Assembly: GCA_046328115.1 (NCBI GenBank) | Contig: JAXLXE010000001.1 | Coordinates: 1,984,001-2,048,000 of the forward strand | From: JAXLXE01 sp046328115 | Lineage (GTDB): Bacteria; Chloroflexota; UBA6077; JACCZL01 | Length of the DNA: 64,000 nt | Reading direction: 5' to 3' | Shown: positions 15,923 through 25,131 of the stretch, in pieces | Numbering within the stretch: the first letter of the stretch is position 1 | Layout: each line of letters starts with the position of its first letter | The notes under the pieces: generated by a model | What the model was told of the DNA's origin: nothing | What the model saw: the letters and a program-made list of their open reading frames with translations, nothing else | The model's database searches: none | Program-made: the position numbers and the translations under genes

Positions 15923-17656
15923 CTAGGCGAGCCACGCGTTCCAAAAGAACGGGTCGCTGGGATTTTTCATCCCCTGCAGCTTGTTGCTGCGCGCCCGCAG
16001 AGCGAAGTACTCGCCGTATTTGATGCCGGGCACCTCGCGGTAAGTCAGGGCCTGAATCTGCCTGATCAGGTCCATCTGCTTCTTCAGATCGGTCTCCGCC
16101 ATGATCGCGGAGGCGAGCTTGTCACGCTCCTCGGAGACCCACCAGCCGGGCCAGGTGGGCGCCATGTACGGCTGCATCACGGGATGGACGTAGCTGGAGT
16201 GGCCGGTGACGTGGATCTCGAACTCCTTGGAGTCCGCTCGCCGCTTGCCCACCGTGGCCCAGTCCATGACCTGGAGGTCCACTTTGAACCCCATGCCCTC
16301 TAGCTGCTGCTTGAAGGGGAGGGCGCCATTGTAGTTGTAGGGGTACTCCTTGGTGGAGAGGATGCGGACCACCTCGCCGGCGTAGCCGGCGTCCTTCATC
16401 AGCGACTTGGCCTTCTCCACGTCTCCCTTGTTGTAGAGATCCTTGCCCTCATCCGTGTACCAGGCAGTCTCCGGAGCGGCGATCTCAGGCCCCACCCGGT
16501 AGAAGTCTGGCCGACCGAAGGCGGCGCGGGCGATGGGGTCTATGGAGAGTCCAGCCAGGATTGCCTGACGGAGCTTCACGTTGGTAAACAGGCCTTCCTT
16601 CTTGTTGAAGTGGAAGACGCTCCAGTAGTAGGGCTTGCCGATGTCCGCGGAGACATTGGGCAGGGCCTTGATCCGGTCGTAGGAGTCCGGAGCGAGCGTA
16701 TCCGCATAGTCGTATTCGCCGGTGCCGACGCCATCAACCCGGACGGACTCCTCAGGCACCGGGATGAACCTGACCTCATCCACGTAGGCGACGCGCTTCC
16801 CCGAGGAGCCATCCGCCGGATCGGTCCGCGCGGAGTACTTGTCAAAGCGTCCCAGCCGCACGTGACGGTCTGGCACGTGCTCCAGGAGCGAGTATGGGCC
16901 GGTGCCGATGGGTCTAATTGCCTTGTCTTTGGGGAACGCTTCCGCCGTCTCGGACGACATGATGAGCGCATCCCGCTGGGAGAGGAAGGTGGGCAGGATT
17001 CCAGCGGTGGGCTGCTTGAACTTTATGTCCACCGCGTACTTGTCCGAGCTGCCGAGCGTCTCCACGCGGTCCAGAATGGTCTTGCCCCGGGCGGCCAGCG
17101 CGCCGTAGCGTTTGAGCGAGGCGATGACGTCTGTGGCGGTCATCTCCTTGCCGTCATGGAACAGCACGCCCCTGCGGAGCATCAGCTTTGCGGACAGGCC
17201 GTCCGCTGAGGCCTCGTATTTCTCGAGCAGGTGGGGGACCGCCTCCTCCTTGCTGTTGCGGGCAAAGAGCGTCTCATAGACGTGCCACATCACGTCCGCG
17301 GTGACCGTCTGGGTGCCAAACTGCGGGTCCAGGTGGGGCGGCTCGCCGATAATGGCGACCTTCAAGGTGCCGCCAGCCTTGGGCTCACCCACGGGCTTCG
17401 CGGGCTCGGCCGGCTTGACCTCTGCCTTCGGCGCGGCGGACTGAGCGGCAGGCTTTGCCTCCGCTGGCTTGCTGGGCTCAGCGGGCTTGTTGGGCGCGGG
17501 CGCCTGCTGGGCACACGCGGCTGCCAGCGGAATAAGCACCCCGCCGGCTACGGCCAGGGAAAGCCGCTTCACGGCCGCCCGGCGACTGATGTGTCGAAGT
17601 GGCACGATCCCCATGGGGCGATCTGGATTGCCAGCGGGCCGGCTGAGTTCGTCCAT
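15923..17656 (-). CDS. Family 5 (peptide/nickel-type) extracellular solute-binding lipoprotein 1
   Basis: Captures the substrate for the DppBC-like permeases. The ATG at 17656 has GGAGGT at the ideal distance, giving 577 residues. The signal is of mixed Tat/lipoprotein type: SRRAAVKRLS, a hydrophobic core, then LAAAC. After the Cys comes a low-complexity linker rich in Ala, Lys and Pro to about residue 85, as in many Chloroflexota binding proteins. The mature domain has the SBP_bac_5 signatures GGTLKVAIIGEPPHLDPQ, LRRGVLFHDGKEMTATDV and GTGPYSLLEH. It is a close paralog of the protein encoded upstream (17834-19534); the two differ mainly in the linker. Confidence 0.93.
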   Translation of the reverse strand: MDELSRPAGNPDRPMGIVPLRHISRRAAVKRLSLAVAGGVLIPLAAACAQQAPAPNKPAEPSKPAEAKPAAQSAAPKAEVKPAEPAKPVGEPKAGGTLKVAIIGEPPHLDPQFGTQTVTADVMWHVYETLFARNSKEEAVPHLLEKYEASADGLSAKLMLRRGVLFHDGKEMTATDVIASLKRYGALAARGKTILDRVETLGSSDKYAVDIKFKQPTAGILPTFLSQRDALIMSSETAEAFPKDKAIRPIGTGPYSLLEHVPDRHVRLGRFDKYSARTDPADGSSGKRVAYVDEVRFIPVPEESVRVDGVGTGEYDYADTLAPDSYDRIKALPNVSADIGKPYYWSVFHFNKKEGLFTNVKLRQAILAGLSIDPIARAAFGRPDFYRVGPEIAAPETAWYTDEGKDLYNKGDVEKAKSLMKDAGYAGEVVRILSTKEYPYNYNGALPFKQQLEGMGFKVDLQVMDWATVGKRRADSKEFEIHVTGHSSYVHPVMQPYMAPTWPGWWVSEERDKLASAIMAETDLKKQMDLIRQIQALTYREVPGIKYGEYFALRARSNKLQGMKNPSDPFFWNAWLA

Positions 17657-17730
17657 ATTGACCTCCGCCACCACTACGTGAGCGCCGCCCGTCCCGATCA
17701 CTCGGCGGCAAGACACTGGTCCGATGGCGC

Positions 17731-17759
17731 AGTATAGCCATGGCATCCGACGGTGAACA
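17731..17759 (-). promoter_or_regulatory. Promoter of binding-protein gene 1
   Basis: Minus-strand -10 TATACT (17731-17736, in GGCTATACTGCG) and a -35-like TGTTCA (17754-17759) are separated by 17 bases. It lies about 75 bases upstream of the chosen start and downstream of the terminator of gene 2. Confidence 0.55.
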
Positions 17760-17772
17760 GAGCAAGTCGCAC

Positions 17773-17812
17773 AAAAAGTGCCGCCCCTGCACCGGCAGCG
17801 GTGCAGGGGCGG
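17773..17812 (-). terminator. Rho-independent terminator after binding-protein gene 2
   Basis: On the minus strand a 13-bp perfect stem, CCGCCCCTGCACC (17781-17793) with GGTGCAGGGGCGG (17800-17812), is followed by CACTTTTTG, giving a T-run at 17773-17777. It lies 21 bases after the stop at 17834. Confidence 0.8.
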
Positions 17813-17833
17813 CGGTCCAACGACGGGCGAAGA

Positions 17834-19534
17834 CTAGCCTAGCCAGACGTTCCAGAAGAAGGCGTCTGACGGGTTGTCCATGCCCATCACCTTGTTGCTG
17901 CGGGCACGGAGCACGAAGTACTCGCCGTACTTGTAGCAGGGCACATCCGTGTACTGGAGCCGCTGGAGCGCCTTCACGTGGTCCATCATCTTGCCGGCGT
18001 CAGTCTCCGCCATCATGGCCGCGGCAATCTTGTCACGCTCGGCGTTTTCCCACCAGCCGGGCCACCCGGCGGCCATGTACGGCTGGAGGATGGGGTGGGA
18101 GTAGGACTCATGGGCCGTGATGAAGACGTCGTACTCCTTCGGATCCGAGCGGCGCTTCACCAGGGTGGCCCAGTCCATGACCTGGAGGTCAATCTTGAAG
18201 CCCACGGCCTCTAACGCCTGCTTGAACGGCAGTGCCGCGTTGTAGTTGTAGAAGTACTCCTTCGTCGACATCCAACGGACCGGCGTCCCGTCGTAGCCGG
18301 CTTCCTTCATCAGGGCCTTGGCCTTCTCAGGATCTGGCTTGTTGTAGACATCCTTGCCCTCATCGGTGTACCAGGATGTCTCCGGCGCGGCGATCTCCGG
18401 GCCGATTCGGTAGAACTCCTTCTTCCCGAAGGCGCCCGCGGCGATGGTATCCACGTTCACCGCCATCATGACGGCCTGGCGGAGCTTGGGATTCCGGAAC
18501 ATACCCTCCTTCTTGTTGAAGTGGGGCGTGGCCCAGTAGTACGGCTTGCCGATGTCTGCCGTGACGTTTGGCAGGCCCTTGACCTTGTCGTAGGTGTCCG
18601 GCGCCAGGCTGTCGCCGTAGTGGTATTCGCCGCTACCCACGCCGTCCGCGCGAACGGACTCCTCTGGCACCGGCATGAAGATGAGCTCATCCAGGTAGGC
18701 CACACGCTTGCCCGCCTCGCCGCTGGCGGGCTGCTCGCTGGAGGCGTACTTGTCGAACCGAGCGAGCTTGATGTGGCGGTCGGGCTGATGCTCGACAAAC
18801 TTGAATGGCCCGGTCCCCACGTACTCGGTCATCTTGTCCTTGGGGAATTTGTTGGCGATCTCTTCGGTGGTGATGAGCGCGTCCCGTGACAGGAAGACGG
18901 GCAAGATGCCGGTGCGCGGCGCCTTGAACGTCATGGTGACGGTGTACTTGTCTGGCGCGTCAATGTTCTCCAGGTCAGTGAAGATGAGCTTGCCGCGCGG
19001 CGCCATGCTGCCGTAGCGCTTGAGCGAGGCGACGACATCCGCAGAAGTCATCTCCTTGTCGTTGTGGAAGGCGACGCCCTTCCGCAGGACCAGGGTGGCC
19101 TTCTTGCCATCGCTGGAGGCCTCGTACTTGTCCAGAAGCTGGGGCACGGGCGTCTTCTTGGCATCACGGGCGAACAGCGTCTCGTGAACGTGCCACATGG
19201 TGTTATTGGTGACGGTAGCGGTGGTGAACATGTAGTCAAGTGCTGGGGGCTCGCCGAGGATGGCGATCTTCAGCGAGCCGCCCTTCTTGGGCTCGCCAGC
19301 GGGCTTCGCGGGCTGAGCCGCCGGCGCGGGCTGGCTGGCGGCCGGCTTCGAAGCCTCAGCGGGCTTGGCCGCCTCCGCTGGCTTGGCGGACTCCGCGGGC
19401 TTGCTGGGCGCGGCGGCCTGCTGCGCACAGGCGGCTGCCAGCGGCGCGACCACGCCGGCCGCGAACACGCCCATCATGGACTTGAGCACCTGCCTGCGCG
19501 ACGTCAGCCTGGATACGAGAGTGTTGACTTCCAC
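17834..19534 (-). CDS. Family 5 extracellular solute-binding lipoprotein 2 (paralog)
   Basis: A second binding protein of the same type, 566 residues, starting at GTG 19534, which has GGAGG seven bases upstream; a longer frame to 19585 lacks a ribosome site. It has a Tat-like SRRQVLKSMMG, lipobox LAAAC, and an Ala/Lys/Pro linker (repeats of KPAEAAKPAEASKPA type). Mature-domain landmarks mirror protein 1: GGSLKIAILGEPPALDY, LRKGVAFHNDKEMTSADV, GTGPFKFVEHQPDRHIKL and the C-terminal PSDAFFWNVWLG. It has its own promoter and terminator, so it is expressed independently. The pair probably widens the substrate range of one permease (inference). Confidence 0.93.
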   Translation of the reverse strand: MEVNTLVSRLTSRRQVLKSMMGVFAAGVVAPLAAACAQQAAAPSKPAESAKPAEAAKPAEASKPAASQPAPAAQPAKPAGEPKKGGSLKIAILGEPPALDYMFTTATVTNNTMWHVHETLFARDAKKTPVPQLLDKYEASSDGKKATLVLRKGVAFHNDKEMTSADVVASLKRYGSMAPRGKLIFTDLENIDAPDKYTVTMTFKAPRTGILPVFLSRDALITTEEIANKFPKDKMTEYVGTGPFKFVEHQPDRHIKLARFDKYASSEQPASGEAGKRVAYLDELIFMPVPEESVRADGVGSGEYHYGDSLAPDTYDKVKGLPNVTADIGKPYYWATPHFNKKEGMFRNPKLRQAVMMAVNVDTIAAGAFGKKEFYRIGPEIAAPETSWYTDEGKDVYNKPDPEKAKALMKEAGYDGTPVRWMSTKEYFYNYNAALPFKQALEAVGFKIDLQVMDWATLVKRRSDPKEYDVFITAHESYSHPILQPYMAAGWPGWWENAERDKIAAAMMAETDAGKMMDHVKALQRLQYTDVPCYKYGEYFVLRARSNKVMGMDNPSDAFFWNVWLG

Positions 19535-19598
19535 GCTTCTGCCTCCGGAATCTGAGGAGCATGAGTGTCCACCAGATATGGCCACCCGTCCTGGCCGC

Positions 19599-19626
19599 AG
19601 TATAGCAACGGATAGCGCCGAATCCA
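19599..19626 (-). promoter_or_regulatory. Promoter of binding-protein gene 2
   Basis: Minus-strand -10 TATACT (19599-19604, in TGCTATACTGCGG) with a weak -35 TGGATT (19621-19626), 16 bases apart. The GCTATACTGCG core is shared with the promoter of gene 1. Confidence 0.5.
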
Positions 19627-19665
19627 GCGTTTTCGCGCCGGCCTAGCCGGTCTGGATAGCGGCAG

Positions 19666-20562
19666 CTAGTTTCGACGGCTGTCGGAGGGGTCTTCCAGGA
19701 TCACCGAGGCACCTGGCGCCTGGGCAGCGAGCATTGCCCGCCGACGGCTGAACTCCGGTGCTTCCACGGCCTCGTCCTGCACCCGCTCACGGCTGATCCA
19801 GGCCAGAAACACGCCCGTGAACAGCAGGAGCAGATAGAAGTTCCCAACCACCCACATCAGGAGGCCGCCTAGGCGCTGATCGTCGAGCGGGTTGATCGGG
19901 AAGACGCGCGGAGCCGCGGCGTAAAACGGGTACAGCACGTCTCTGGCATTGGTGAGGAACGACCCGACGATGAAGCCCGCAAACGTCTGGCCGAACACGT
20001 AGAGCATGCGCAATGGGTAGCCGAGCCGCGGTAGATCAGCACTAGTGGAGAAGACGGGCCACCAGGTCAGGATCGCCGTGAACATGAACAGGAGATGCTC
20101 CGCGATGTGCCAGCCATGGTCCTCCAACGTTCGCTGGTAGAAGGCTGGGACGTGCGACAGGACGAACGCCAGATTGAATACGGAGAACGCGACGAGCGGC
20201 GAGACGATCCGCCGCACTATCGGGCCGAGGCGAGGGTGACGCGCGATCGGTCCCACCAGCCAGCCCGGAATGCCGACGATCAGCAGCGGCGGTGCGAAGA
20301 GCGTGAGCACCATGTGCTGGAACATGTGCGCACTGAACAGGTAATTGTCGCTCAGCTCATGGATGGGCCCGTCCAGGACGAGGGCGAGCAGCAAGACGCC
20401 CGTGGCGAACGAAAGGAGTCGCCAGCGCTCAGCTGGGGGGCCCAGACCGAATCTGGCACGGATGGGCCCCACTCCGAGCGCATAGAGGCCCGCCAGCAGC
20501 AGCAGATTGGCACGGAGCACCCCGTCTCCGTGCCATGTCCACCAGGAAAACTCGCCCGCCAC
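19666..20562 (-). CDS. ctaG: Cytochrome c oxidase assembly protein, CtaG/CAA3 type
   Basis: A membrane protein of 298 residues needed for assembly of caa3-type oxidases. It has about seven membrane segments. Family landmarks are LSDNYLFSAHMFQHMVLTLFAPPLL and LVGPIARHP, FVLSHVPAFYQRTLEDHGWHIAEHLLFMF, and WWPVFS; the clustered His residues in the membrane are typical and thought to handle copper. It is the last gene of the oxidase operon, 15 bases after coxD. Confidence 0.92.
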   Translation of the reverse strand: MAGEFSWWTWHGDGVLRANLLLLAGLYALGVGPIRARFGLGPPAERWRLLSFATGVLLLALVLDGPIHELSDNYLFSAHMFQHMVLTLFAPPLLIVGIPGWLVGPIARHPRLGPIVRRIVSPLVAFSVFNLAFVLSHVPAFYQRTLEDHGWHIAEHLLFMFTAILTWWPVFSTSADLPRLGYPLRMLYVFGQTFAGFIVGSFLTNARDVLYPFYAAAPRVFPINPLDDQRLGGLLMWVVGNFYLLLLFTGVFLAWISRERVQDEAVEAPEFSRRRAMLAAQAPGASVILEDPSDSRRN

Positions 20563-20577
20563 GGTCCCGGCGCGGCG

Positions 20578-21282
20578 TCAGTGCGCCGCGGCGGCTCCCC
20601 CCTGGACCACGGTGAACAGTGCCATCAGGGCGAGGATCAGCGCGATCGCGATGGCAAGACCCAGCACGAACACCCCGGTAAACAGGCGGTGATCGAACTT
20701 CAGATGCATGAAGAACGCCACAACCATCGTGAACTTGACCACTGACAGCACGATCAAGATGGGGGCGATGACGGGGAGCAACGCCGGGATGTAGTAAATG
20801 GCCACCTCAACGGCGGTCACGATGAAGAGGATGACGGCGATGGTGACGTAGAAGCCGGATGACGGGTGATGCTCCTCCACCGCGTGGGCGGCGTGGCCAT
20901 GATCTTCATGGTCAGCTTCTGGCGCAGCGTGTGCCGCCTCAGCGACATGCTCAGGCTCGGCATGTCGCGCAGGCGCCGACGCTGCTGGTTGAGCAGCCCC
21001 GGCCGGCGCCCCCGCGATCACGGACGCGCGCGCACCGCCGGCGGCGTAGGGTCCTACACCCGCGCGCCGGAGGTCATCCTCTTTGGCGTAGAGCACAGCC
21101 CCAGCCTTGAACCCAGGGGCGAACCGCTCCACCTCTCCGGTCTGGAGATTGACCAGTGGGACGCCTGCCGGAAGGTCCGGGAAGTACCACTTGCCGTAGA
21201 TCGGCACGTTGGCTTTCTTGAGAGCGGCGGTGTCCAGACCGTGCTGGCTGCCCCACTCCATCGCCTTCGAATCGAGAACCAT
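20578..21282 (-). CDS. coxD: Cytochrome c oxidase subunit IV-like protein with a long His-rich N-terminal extension
   Basis: The last ~90 of 234 residues are a prokaryotic subunit IV domain: three membrane segments with VVKFTMVVAFFMHLKFDH, the usual core. Normal proteins of this type have about 100 residues. Here they are preceded by an ~85-residue soluble part (KWYFPDLPAGVPLVNLQTG) and a linker with nine His and many Glu/Asp in 34 residues (DHEDHGHAAHAVEEHH). The start at 21282 has GGAGG upstream. The linker could bind copper or other metal during CuA/CuB assembly (inference). Gene order coxB-coxA-coxC-coxD-ctaG fits the role. Confidence 0.85.
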   Translation of the reverse strand: MVLDSKAMEWGSQHGLDTAALKKANVPIYGKWYFPDLPAGVPLVNLQTGEVERFAPGFKAGAVLYAKEDDLRRAGVGPYAAGGARASVIAGAPAGAAQPAASAPARHAEPEHVAEAAHAAPEADHEDHGHAAHAVEEHHPSSGFYVTIAVILFIVTAVEVAIYYIPALLPVIAPILIVLSVVKFTMVVAFFMHLKFDHRLFTGVFVLGLAIAIALILALMALFTVVQGGAAAAH

Positions 21283-21300
21283 TACTTCCTCCGGCCCGGA

Positions 21301-21942
21301 TCAGGTCGGTATGAGGTAGACGACGGTGAAGATGACGATCCAGACGATGTCGACGAAGTGCCAGTACAGGCCGGCGATCTCGATGAACAACGCCTGCTCA
21401 GAGTTGAGCCGCTCCGTGAATGAGCAGGCCGTCATGTAGAGCAGCCAGAAGACGCCCAGCGCCACGTGGGTACCGTGGAACCCCGTGAGAACGAAGAACG
21501 TGGACCCAAAGATGCTCTTGGTGAGCGTCAAGCCCTCGCCGACAAACGAGGTGAACTCGTAGTACTGGCCGCCCAGGAAGACGCTGCCGCACAAGGCGGT
21601 GGTGATCAGCCAGATCCGCAGCCGCGGGTAGTCCCCGCGGTAGGCCGCCGATACCGCCAACACCATGGTCAGCGAGCTCATGAGGAGCACGAAGGCGCTG
21701 ACCGACGTGTACGGGATGTCGAAGACTTCATGGGGCGTGGGCCCCGTGGTGTGCACCCCACGGTAGGACATGTACGTGGCGATGAGCGATCCGAAGAACA
21801 CGCAATCGGAGCCCAGGAACAGCCACATCAACAGCTTGCGATGGTCAACCCCCGTGGTCGTGGGGTGCGGGTGGGCGGGCGCCGGGGGGGCATTCCGCCC
21901 CACAATCGCCACCGCGTGCCCGTCGTGAACTGCGCTCAACAC
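21301..21942 (-). CDS. coxC: Cytochrome c oxidase subunit III
   Basis: A 213-residue membrane subunit. I chose GTG 21942, 17 bases after the coxA stop, with GGAG upstream; longer in-frame readings would run far into coxA. Five membrane segments are visible, as in bacterial short COX3. Typical blocks: WLFLGSDCVFFGSLIATYM, then TGFHGTHVALGVFWLL, and the C-terminal EIAGLYWHFVDIVWIVIF. The N-terminus carries a short His/Pro-rich cytoplasmic tail (APPAPAHPHP). Confidence 0.92.
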   Translation of the reverse strand: MLSAVHDGHAVAIVGRNAPPAPAHPHPTTTGVDHRKLLMWLFLGSDCVFFGSLIATYMSYRGVHTTGPTPHEVFDIPYTSVSAFVLLMSSLTMVLAVSAAYRGDYPRLRIWLITTALCGSVFLGGQYYEFTSFVGEGLTLTKSIFGSTFFVLTGFHGTHVALGVFWLLYMTACSFTERLNSEQALFIEIAGLYWHFVDIVWIVIFTVVYLIPT

Positions 21943-21959
21943 TCTACTCCAGACCGGGC

Positions 21960-23831
21960 TCAGCCCGTGGACTCCATTGCCCAGCCGCCGATGGCAGCGA
22001 GCAAGTAGACCGCGCCGATAAGTGACATCACGTAGCTGAAGATGAGCCCGGCGAACACCAGAGTCAGTCCGGCCGCGGCGATCAGCGGGAAGAACGACGG
22101 GTTGGGCAGGTGGATCTTCGAGGTGTCCACGGAGATCTTGCGCCAATCACGCACGTGGCCGTGGCCGTCCTCCTCGTGCACCCGGCCCTTCAGAGCCCAC
22201 AACGGGTCGCGCGAGCTGACCGTGGGCTCAGCACCGAAGTTGTAGACCGGCGGCGGAGAAGAGATCCCCCACTCCAGCGTGGCGGCGTCCCACGGATCGT
22301 CACCCACGTTCTCTGGTGGCCCGCTGAGCGACTTGATGACGGCGGCGATAAAGAACAGCACCCCGACACCCAGCGTGAGCGCGCCAAGCGTGATCACAAA
22401 GTTCCACATGTTCCAGCCCTGGAACGATGAGTAGGTGTAGATGCGGCGGGGCATGCCGTCAACACCCAGGAAGTGCATTGGCCCGAACGTGAAGTTGTAG
22501 CCAATGAGCATCAACCAGAAATTCCACTTGCCCAGCGTCTCATTGAGCATGCGATTGGTGAGCTTGGGCCACCAGAAGTAAAAGCCGCCAAACAGCGCCA
22601 TGACGGCACCGCCGAAGAGCACGTAGTGGAAGTGCGCCACCACGAAATACGTGTCCTGGTGCTGGCGGTCCACCGGAGGAAGCGCGTGCATGACGCCGCT
22701 CAGGCCGCCGATGGTGAACATGGAGACGAAGCTGATCGCAAACAGCATCGCGGTCGTCAGCCTGATGTTGCCGCCGTACATGGTGCCCATCCAGTTGCAG
22801 ATCTTGACGCCCGTGGGCACCGCGATGAGCATGGTGGCGGCGGCGAAGAACGAGTTGACAACAGGGCCCATGCCGGTAGTGAACATGTGGTGGGCCCACA
22901 CGCCGAAGCCGATGAAGCCGATGGCCACCGTGGCGTACACCACAAACGGGTAGCCGAACAGTGGCTTGCGGGAGAACACGGGCAGGATCTCGGACACGAT
23001 ACCCATGGCCGGGAGGATGAGGATGTACACCTCAGGATGGCCGAAGATCCAGAAGAGGTGCTGCCACAGCAGCGGATCACCGCCGTTCGCCGCGTTGTAG
23101 AAGTTGGTGCCGTAGAAGCGATCGAACGCGAGCAGGATGAGCGCCACCGTGATGGCCGGGAAGGCCAGGATCAGCAGGAACGACGTGACGAACGTGTTCC
23201 AGGTGAAGATGGGCATCCGCATCAGCGTCATACCCGGGGCGCGCATGTTGATGATGGTCACCAGGAAGTTGAAGGCACCCGCCAGCGAGGCGACGCCAAG
23301 CACCTGGAGCCCAAGGACCCAGAAGTCGATCCGGGTGCTGGGCGAGAACGCCCTGGTTGTCAGCGGGACGTAACCGAACCAGCCGCCGTCTGGCATGCCC
23401 TCCCAGAAGTAGCTGAAGTTCATGAAGATGGCGCCGAAGAGGAACGTCCAGTAGCTGAACGCGTTCAGACGCGGGAAGGCCACGTCGCGGGCGCCGATCT
23501 GGAGCGGCACCACGAAGTTGAAGAACGCGACGCTCATGGGCATCACGAAGAGGAAGATCATCGTGGTGCCGTGCATGGTGAAGAGCTGATTGAACGCGTC
23601 TGCTGTGACAAACGTGTTGTCTGGGACGGCAAGCTGGGCGCGGATCATGAGCGCCTCGAGCCCACCAACGATGAAGAAGATGAAGGCGGTCACGCCGTAC
23701 ATCACGCCGATCCGCTTGTGATCGACGGTGGTGATCCACCCCATGACGCCGCCGTAGGCCGGCTGGGAATACCCCGCTGGCTCGGCGTGGGCCGGTGCCG
23801 CGACACCCGGTCTGGTTATCGTTGTGGCCAT
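21960..23831 (-). CDS. coxA: Cytochrome c oxidase subunit I (aa3/caa3 heme-copper type)
   Basis: The catalytic subunit, reducing oxygen to water at the heme a3-CuB centre and pumping protons. It has 623 residues. The CuB/heme ligands lie in FGHPEVYILILPAMG (CuB His with the Glu of the D-channel), AHHMFTTGM, and HQDTYFVVAHFHYVLFGG. LFTMHGTTMIFLF holds the heme a His. These mark an A1-type oxidase. The C-terminus beyond about residue 560 adds a loop and two extra membrane segments (FFPLIAAAGLTLVFAGLIF and the next), a fused extension seen in caa3-type subunits. Operon position is second, after coxB. Confidence 0.96.
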   Translation of the reverse strand: MATTITRPGVAAPAHAEPAGYSQPAYGGVMGWITTVDHKRIGVMYGVTAFIFFIVGGLEALMIRAQLAVPDNTFVTADAFNQLFTMHGTTMIFLFVMPMSVAFFNFVVPLQIGARDVAFPRLNAFSYWTFLFGAIFMNFSYFWEGMPDGGWFGYVPLTTRAFSPSTRIDFWVLGLQVLGVASLAGAFNFLVTIINMRAPGMTLMRMPIFTWNTFVTSFLLILAFPAITVALILLAFDRFYGTNFYNAANGGDPLLWQHLFWIFGHPEVYILILPAMGIVSEILPVFSRKPLFGYPFVVYATVAIGFIGFGVWAHHMFTTGMGPVVNSFFAAATMLIAVPTGVKICNWMGTMYGGNIRLTTAMLFAISFVSMFTIGGLSGVMHALPPVDRQHQDTYFVVAHFHYVLFGGAVMALFGGFYFWWPKLTNRMLNETLGKWNFWLMLIGYNFTFGPMHFLGVDGMPRRIYTYSSFQGWNMWNFVITLGALTLGVGVLFFIAAVIKSLSGPPENVGDDPWDAATLEWGISSPPPVYNFGAEPTVSSRDPLWALKGRVHEEDGHGHVRDWRKISVDTSKIHLPNPSFFPLIAAAGLTLVFAGLIFSYVMSLIGAVYLLAAIGGWAMESTG

Positions 23832-23921
23832 CGCGCGCCTCCAACCGCCTGTCGATCGCTCAAAACCTGGACTTCCACTGGATCTACTCCGCTTGCCATT
23901 ACGGCGCTAGCGCGCCCGAGG

Positions 23922-24971
23922 TCACTTGAGGCTGTGCAGGTACTCAACGACCGCCTCCACCTCGTCCGGAGCGAGGTTCAGGTTTGGCATCTTGTTGGGA
24001 TGATTGCTGGGCTTGACGCCCTGCGGATCGGAGACCCACCTGGTCAGGTTCTCGCGAGTGTTCGGCAGGATGCCGGCGCCCACCGTGGTGCGGCTTCCGA
24101 AGTGCGAGAGGTCCGGGCCGACCTTGCCAGCCGCGCTCGTCCCCTGAATGGTGTGGCAGCCCAGGCACGCGTTCTTGGAGAAGACCTCTTCACCCTTCTT
24201 GGCCAGATCGGTGGTAGGCACCGCGGGCTTCTGGTTGCGCGCCACCCAGGCATCGAACTCGGCGGGTGCGACGACGATGGCGCTCATGCGCATCAACGCA
24301 TGCTGGGCGCCGCAGTACTCCACGCACTGGCCCCAGTACTGCCCGGTCTGCGTGGGGGTGAACCACATGGTGGTCTCACGGCCGTCAAAGGCGTCCTGCT
24401 TGCCCATCAGCTGGGGGATCCAGAATGAGTGGATGACGTCCGTGGAGCGGATCTTCAGATAGACCGTCTTCCCGGCCGGCAGCACTAGCTCGTTCGCGGT
24501 GACGATCTTCTGGCCAGGGTAGGTGAACTCCCACCACCACTGCTTCCCCACAACCTCCACCGTCATGTAGTCCTTGGTGGGGGGCTCGCTCTCAAGGGCA
24601 AAGATGGTGTTGATGGTGGGGATCGCAAGGACCAGCAGGATCACGAACGGGACGATCGTCCACGCCACCTCGAGGACGTTGTGGCCGTGCGTCTGCTTTG
24701 GAAGCGGTGCGCCCTCGCGGTAGCGGTACTTGGCGATGATGGCCAGCAGGCCCACCTCCACCAGGACGAACACGACCACGGAGATCCAGAACGTGGGGAC
24801 GTAGAGGTCCTGGATCATCCAGGCAGCCTCGGTCTTCGGTGAGATGGTGGTCTGCGGGACGTCCGCGGCGCAGCCGTTGAGCAGTGCCATGGCCGAGGCG
24901 GCAAGCACCAACAGCGATCGGCGCAACGCACGCGCCATCGCCGACGATGACATTTGAAGCCGGTGGGTCAT
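23922..24971 (-). CDS. coxB: Cytochrome c oxidase subunit II with fused cytochrome c domain (caa3)
   Basis: Receives electrons and passes them via CuA to subunit I. It has 349 residues. A lipoprotein-type signal ends in LLNGC at about residue 34, followed by two membrane helices. The CuA site is formed by HSFWIP and CVEYCGAQHALM (about residues 216-227). A C-terminal cytochrome c domain has the heme motif CLGCH at 269-273 and an axial Met in NKMPNL, making this a caa3 oxidase that takes electrons directly through its own heme. First gene of the oxidase operon; GAGGAGG lies about ten bases before the ATG. Confidence 0.96.
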   Translation of the reverse strand: MTHRLQMSSSAMARALRRSLLVLAASAMALLNGCAADVPQTTISPKTEAAWMIQDLYVPTFWISVVVFVLVEVGLLAIIAKYRYREGAPLPKQTHGHNVLEVAWTIVPFVILLVLAIPTINTIFALESEPPTKDYMTVEVVGKQWWWEFTYPGQKIVTANELVLPAGKTVYLKIRSTDVIHSFWIPQLMGKQDAFDGRETTMWFTPTQTGQYWGQCVEYCGAQHALMRMSAIVVAPAEFDAWVARNQKPAVPTTDLAKKGEEVFSKNACLGCHTIQGTSAAGKVGPDLSHFGSRTTVGAGILPNTRENLTRWVSDPQGVKPSNHPNKMPNLNLAPDEVEAVVEYLHSLK

Positions 24972-25131
24972 CTTGTGGGCGCCTCCTCAGGGCAACGCCT
25001 ATTTCGCTGTGCGGGGGAAGTCAGCGGGGGCAGCGGCCGCCGTGGAACAGGCGGCGCGGACAGAGCGACTTGCAGTGCGAGATGGTACTGGAGAAACAAG
25101 ACTGCTCGGAGTTAGCGTAGAGCGCCAAGGG

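Noticed and set aside
22473..24428. A 651-codon plus-strand open frame across the oxidase genes
   Set aside because: It runs antisense through coxA and coxB, which have unmistakable catalytic motifs; its translation is His/Arg/Glu-rich low-complexity typical of a GC-rich shadow.
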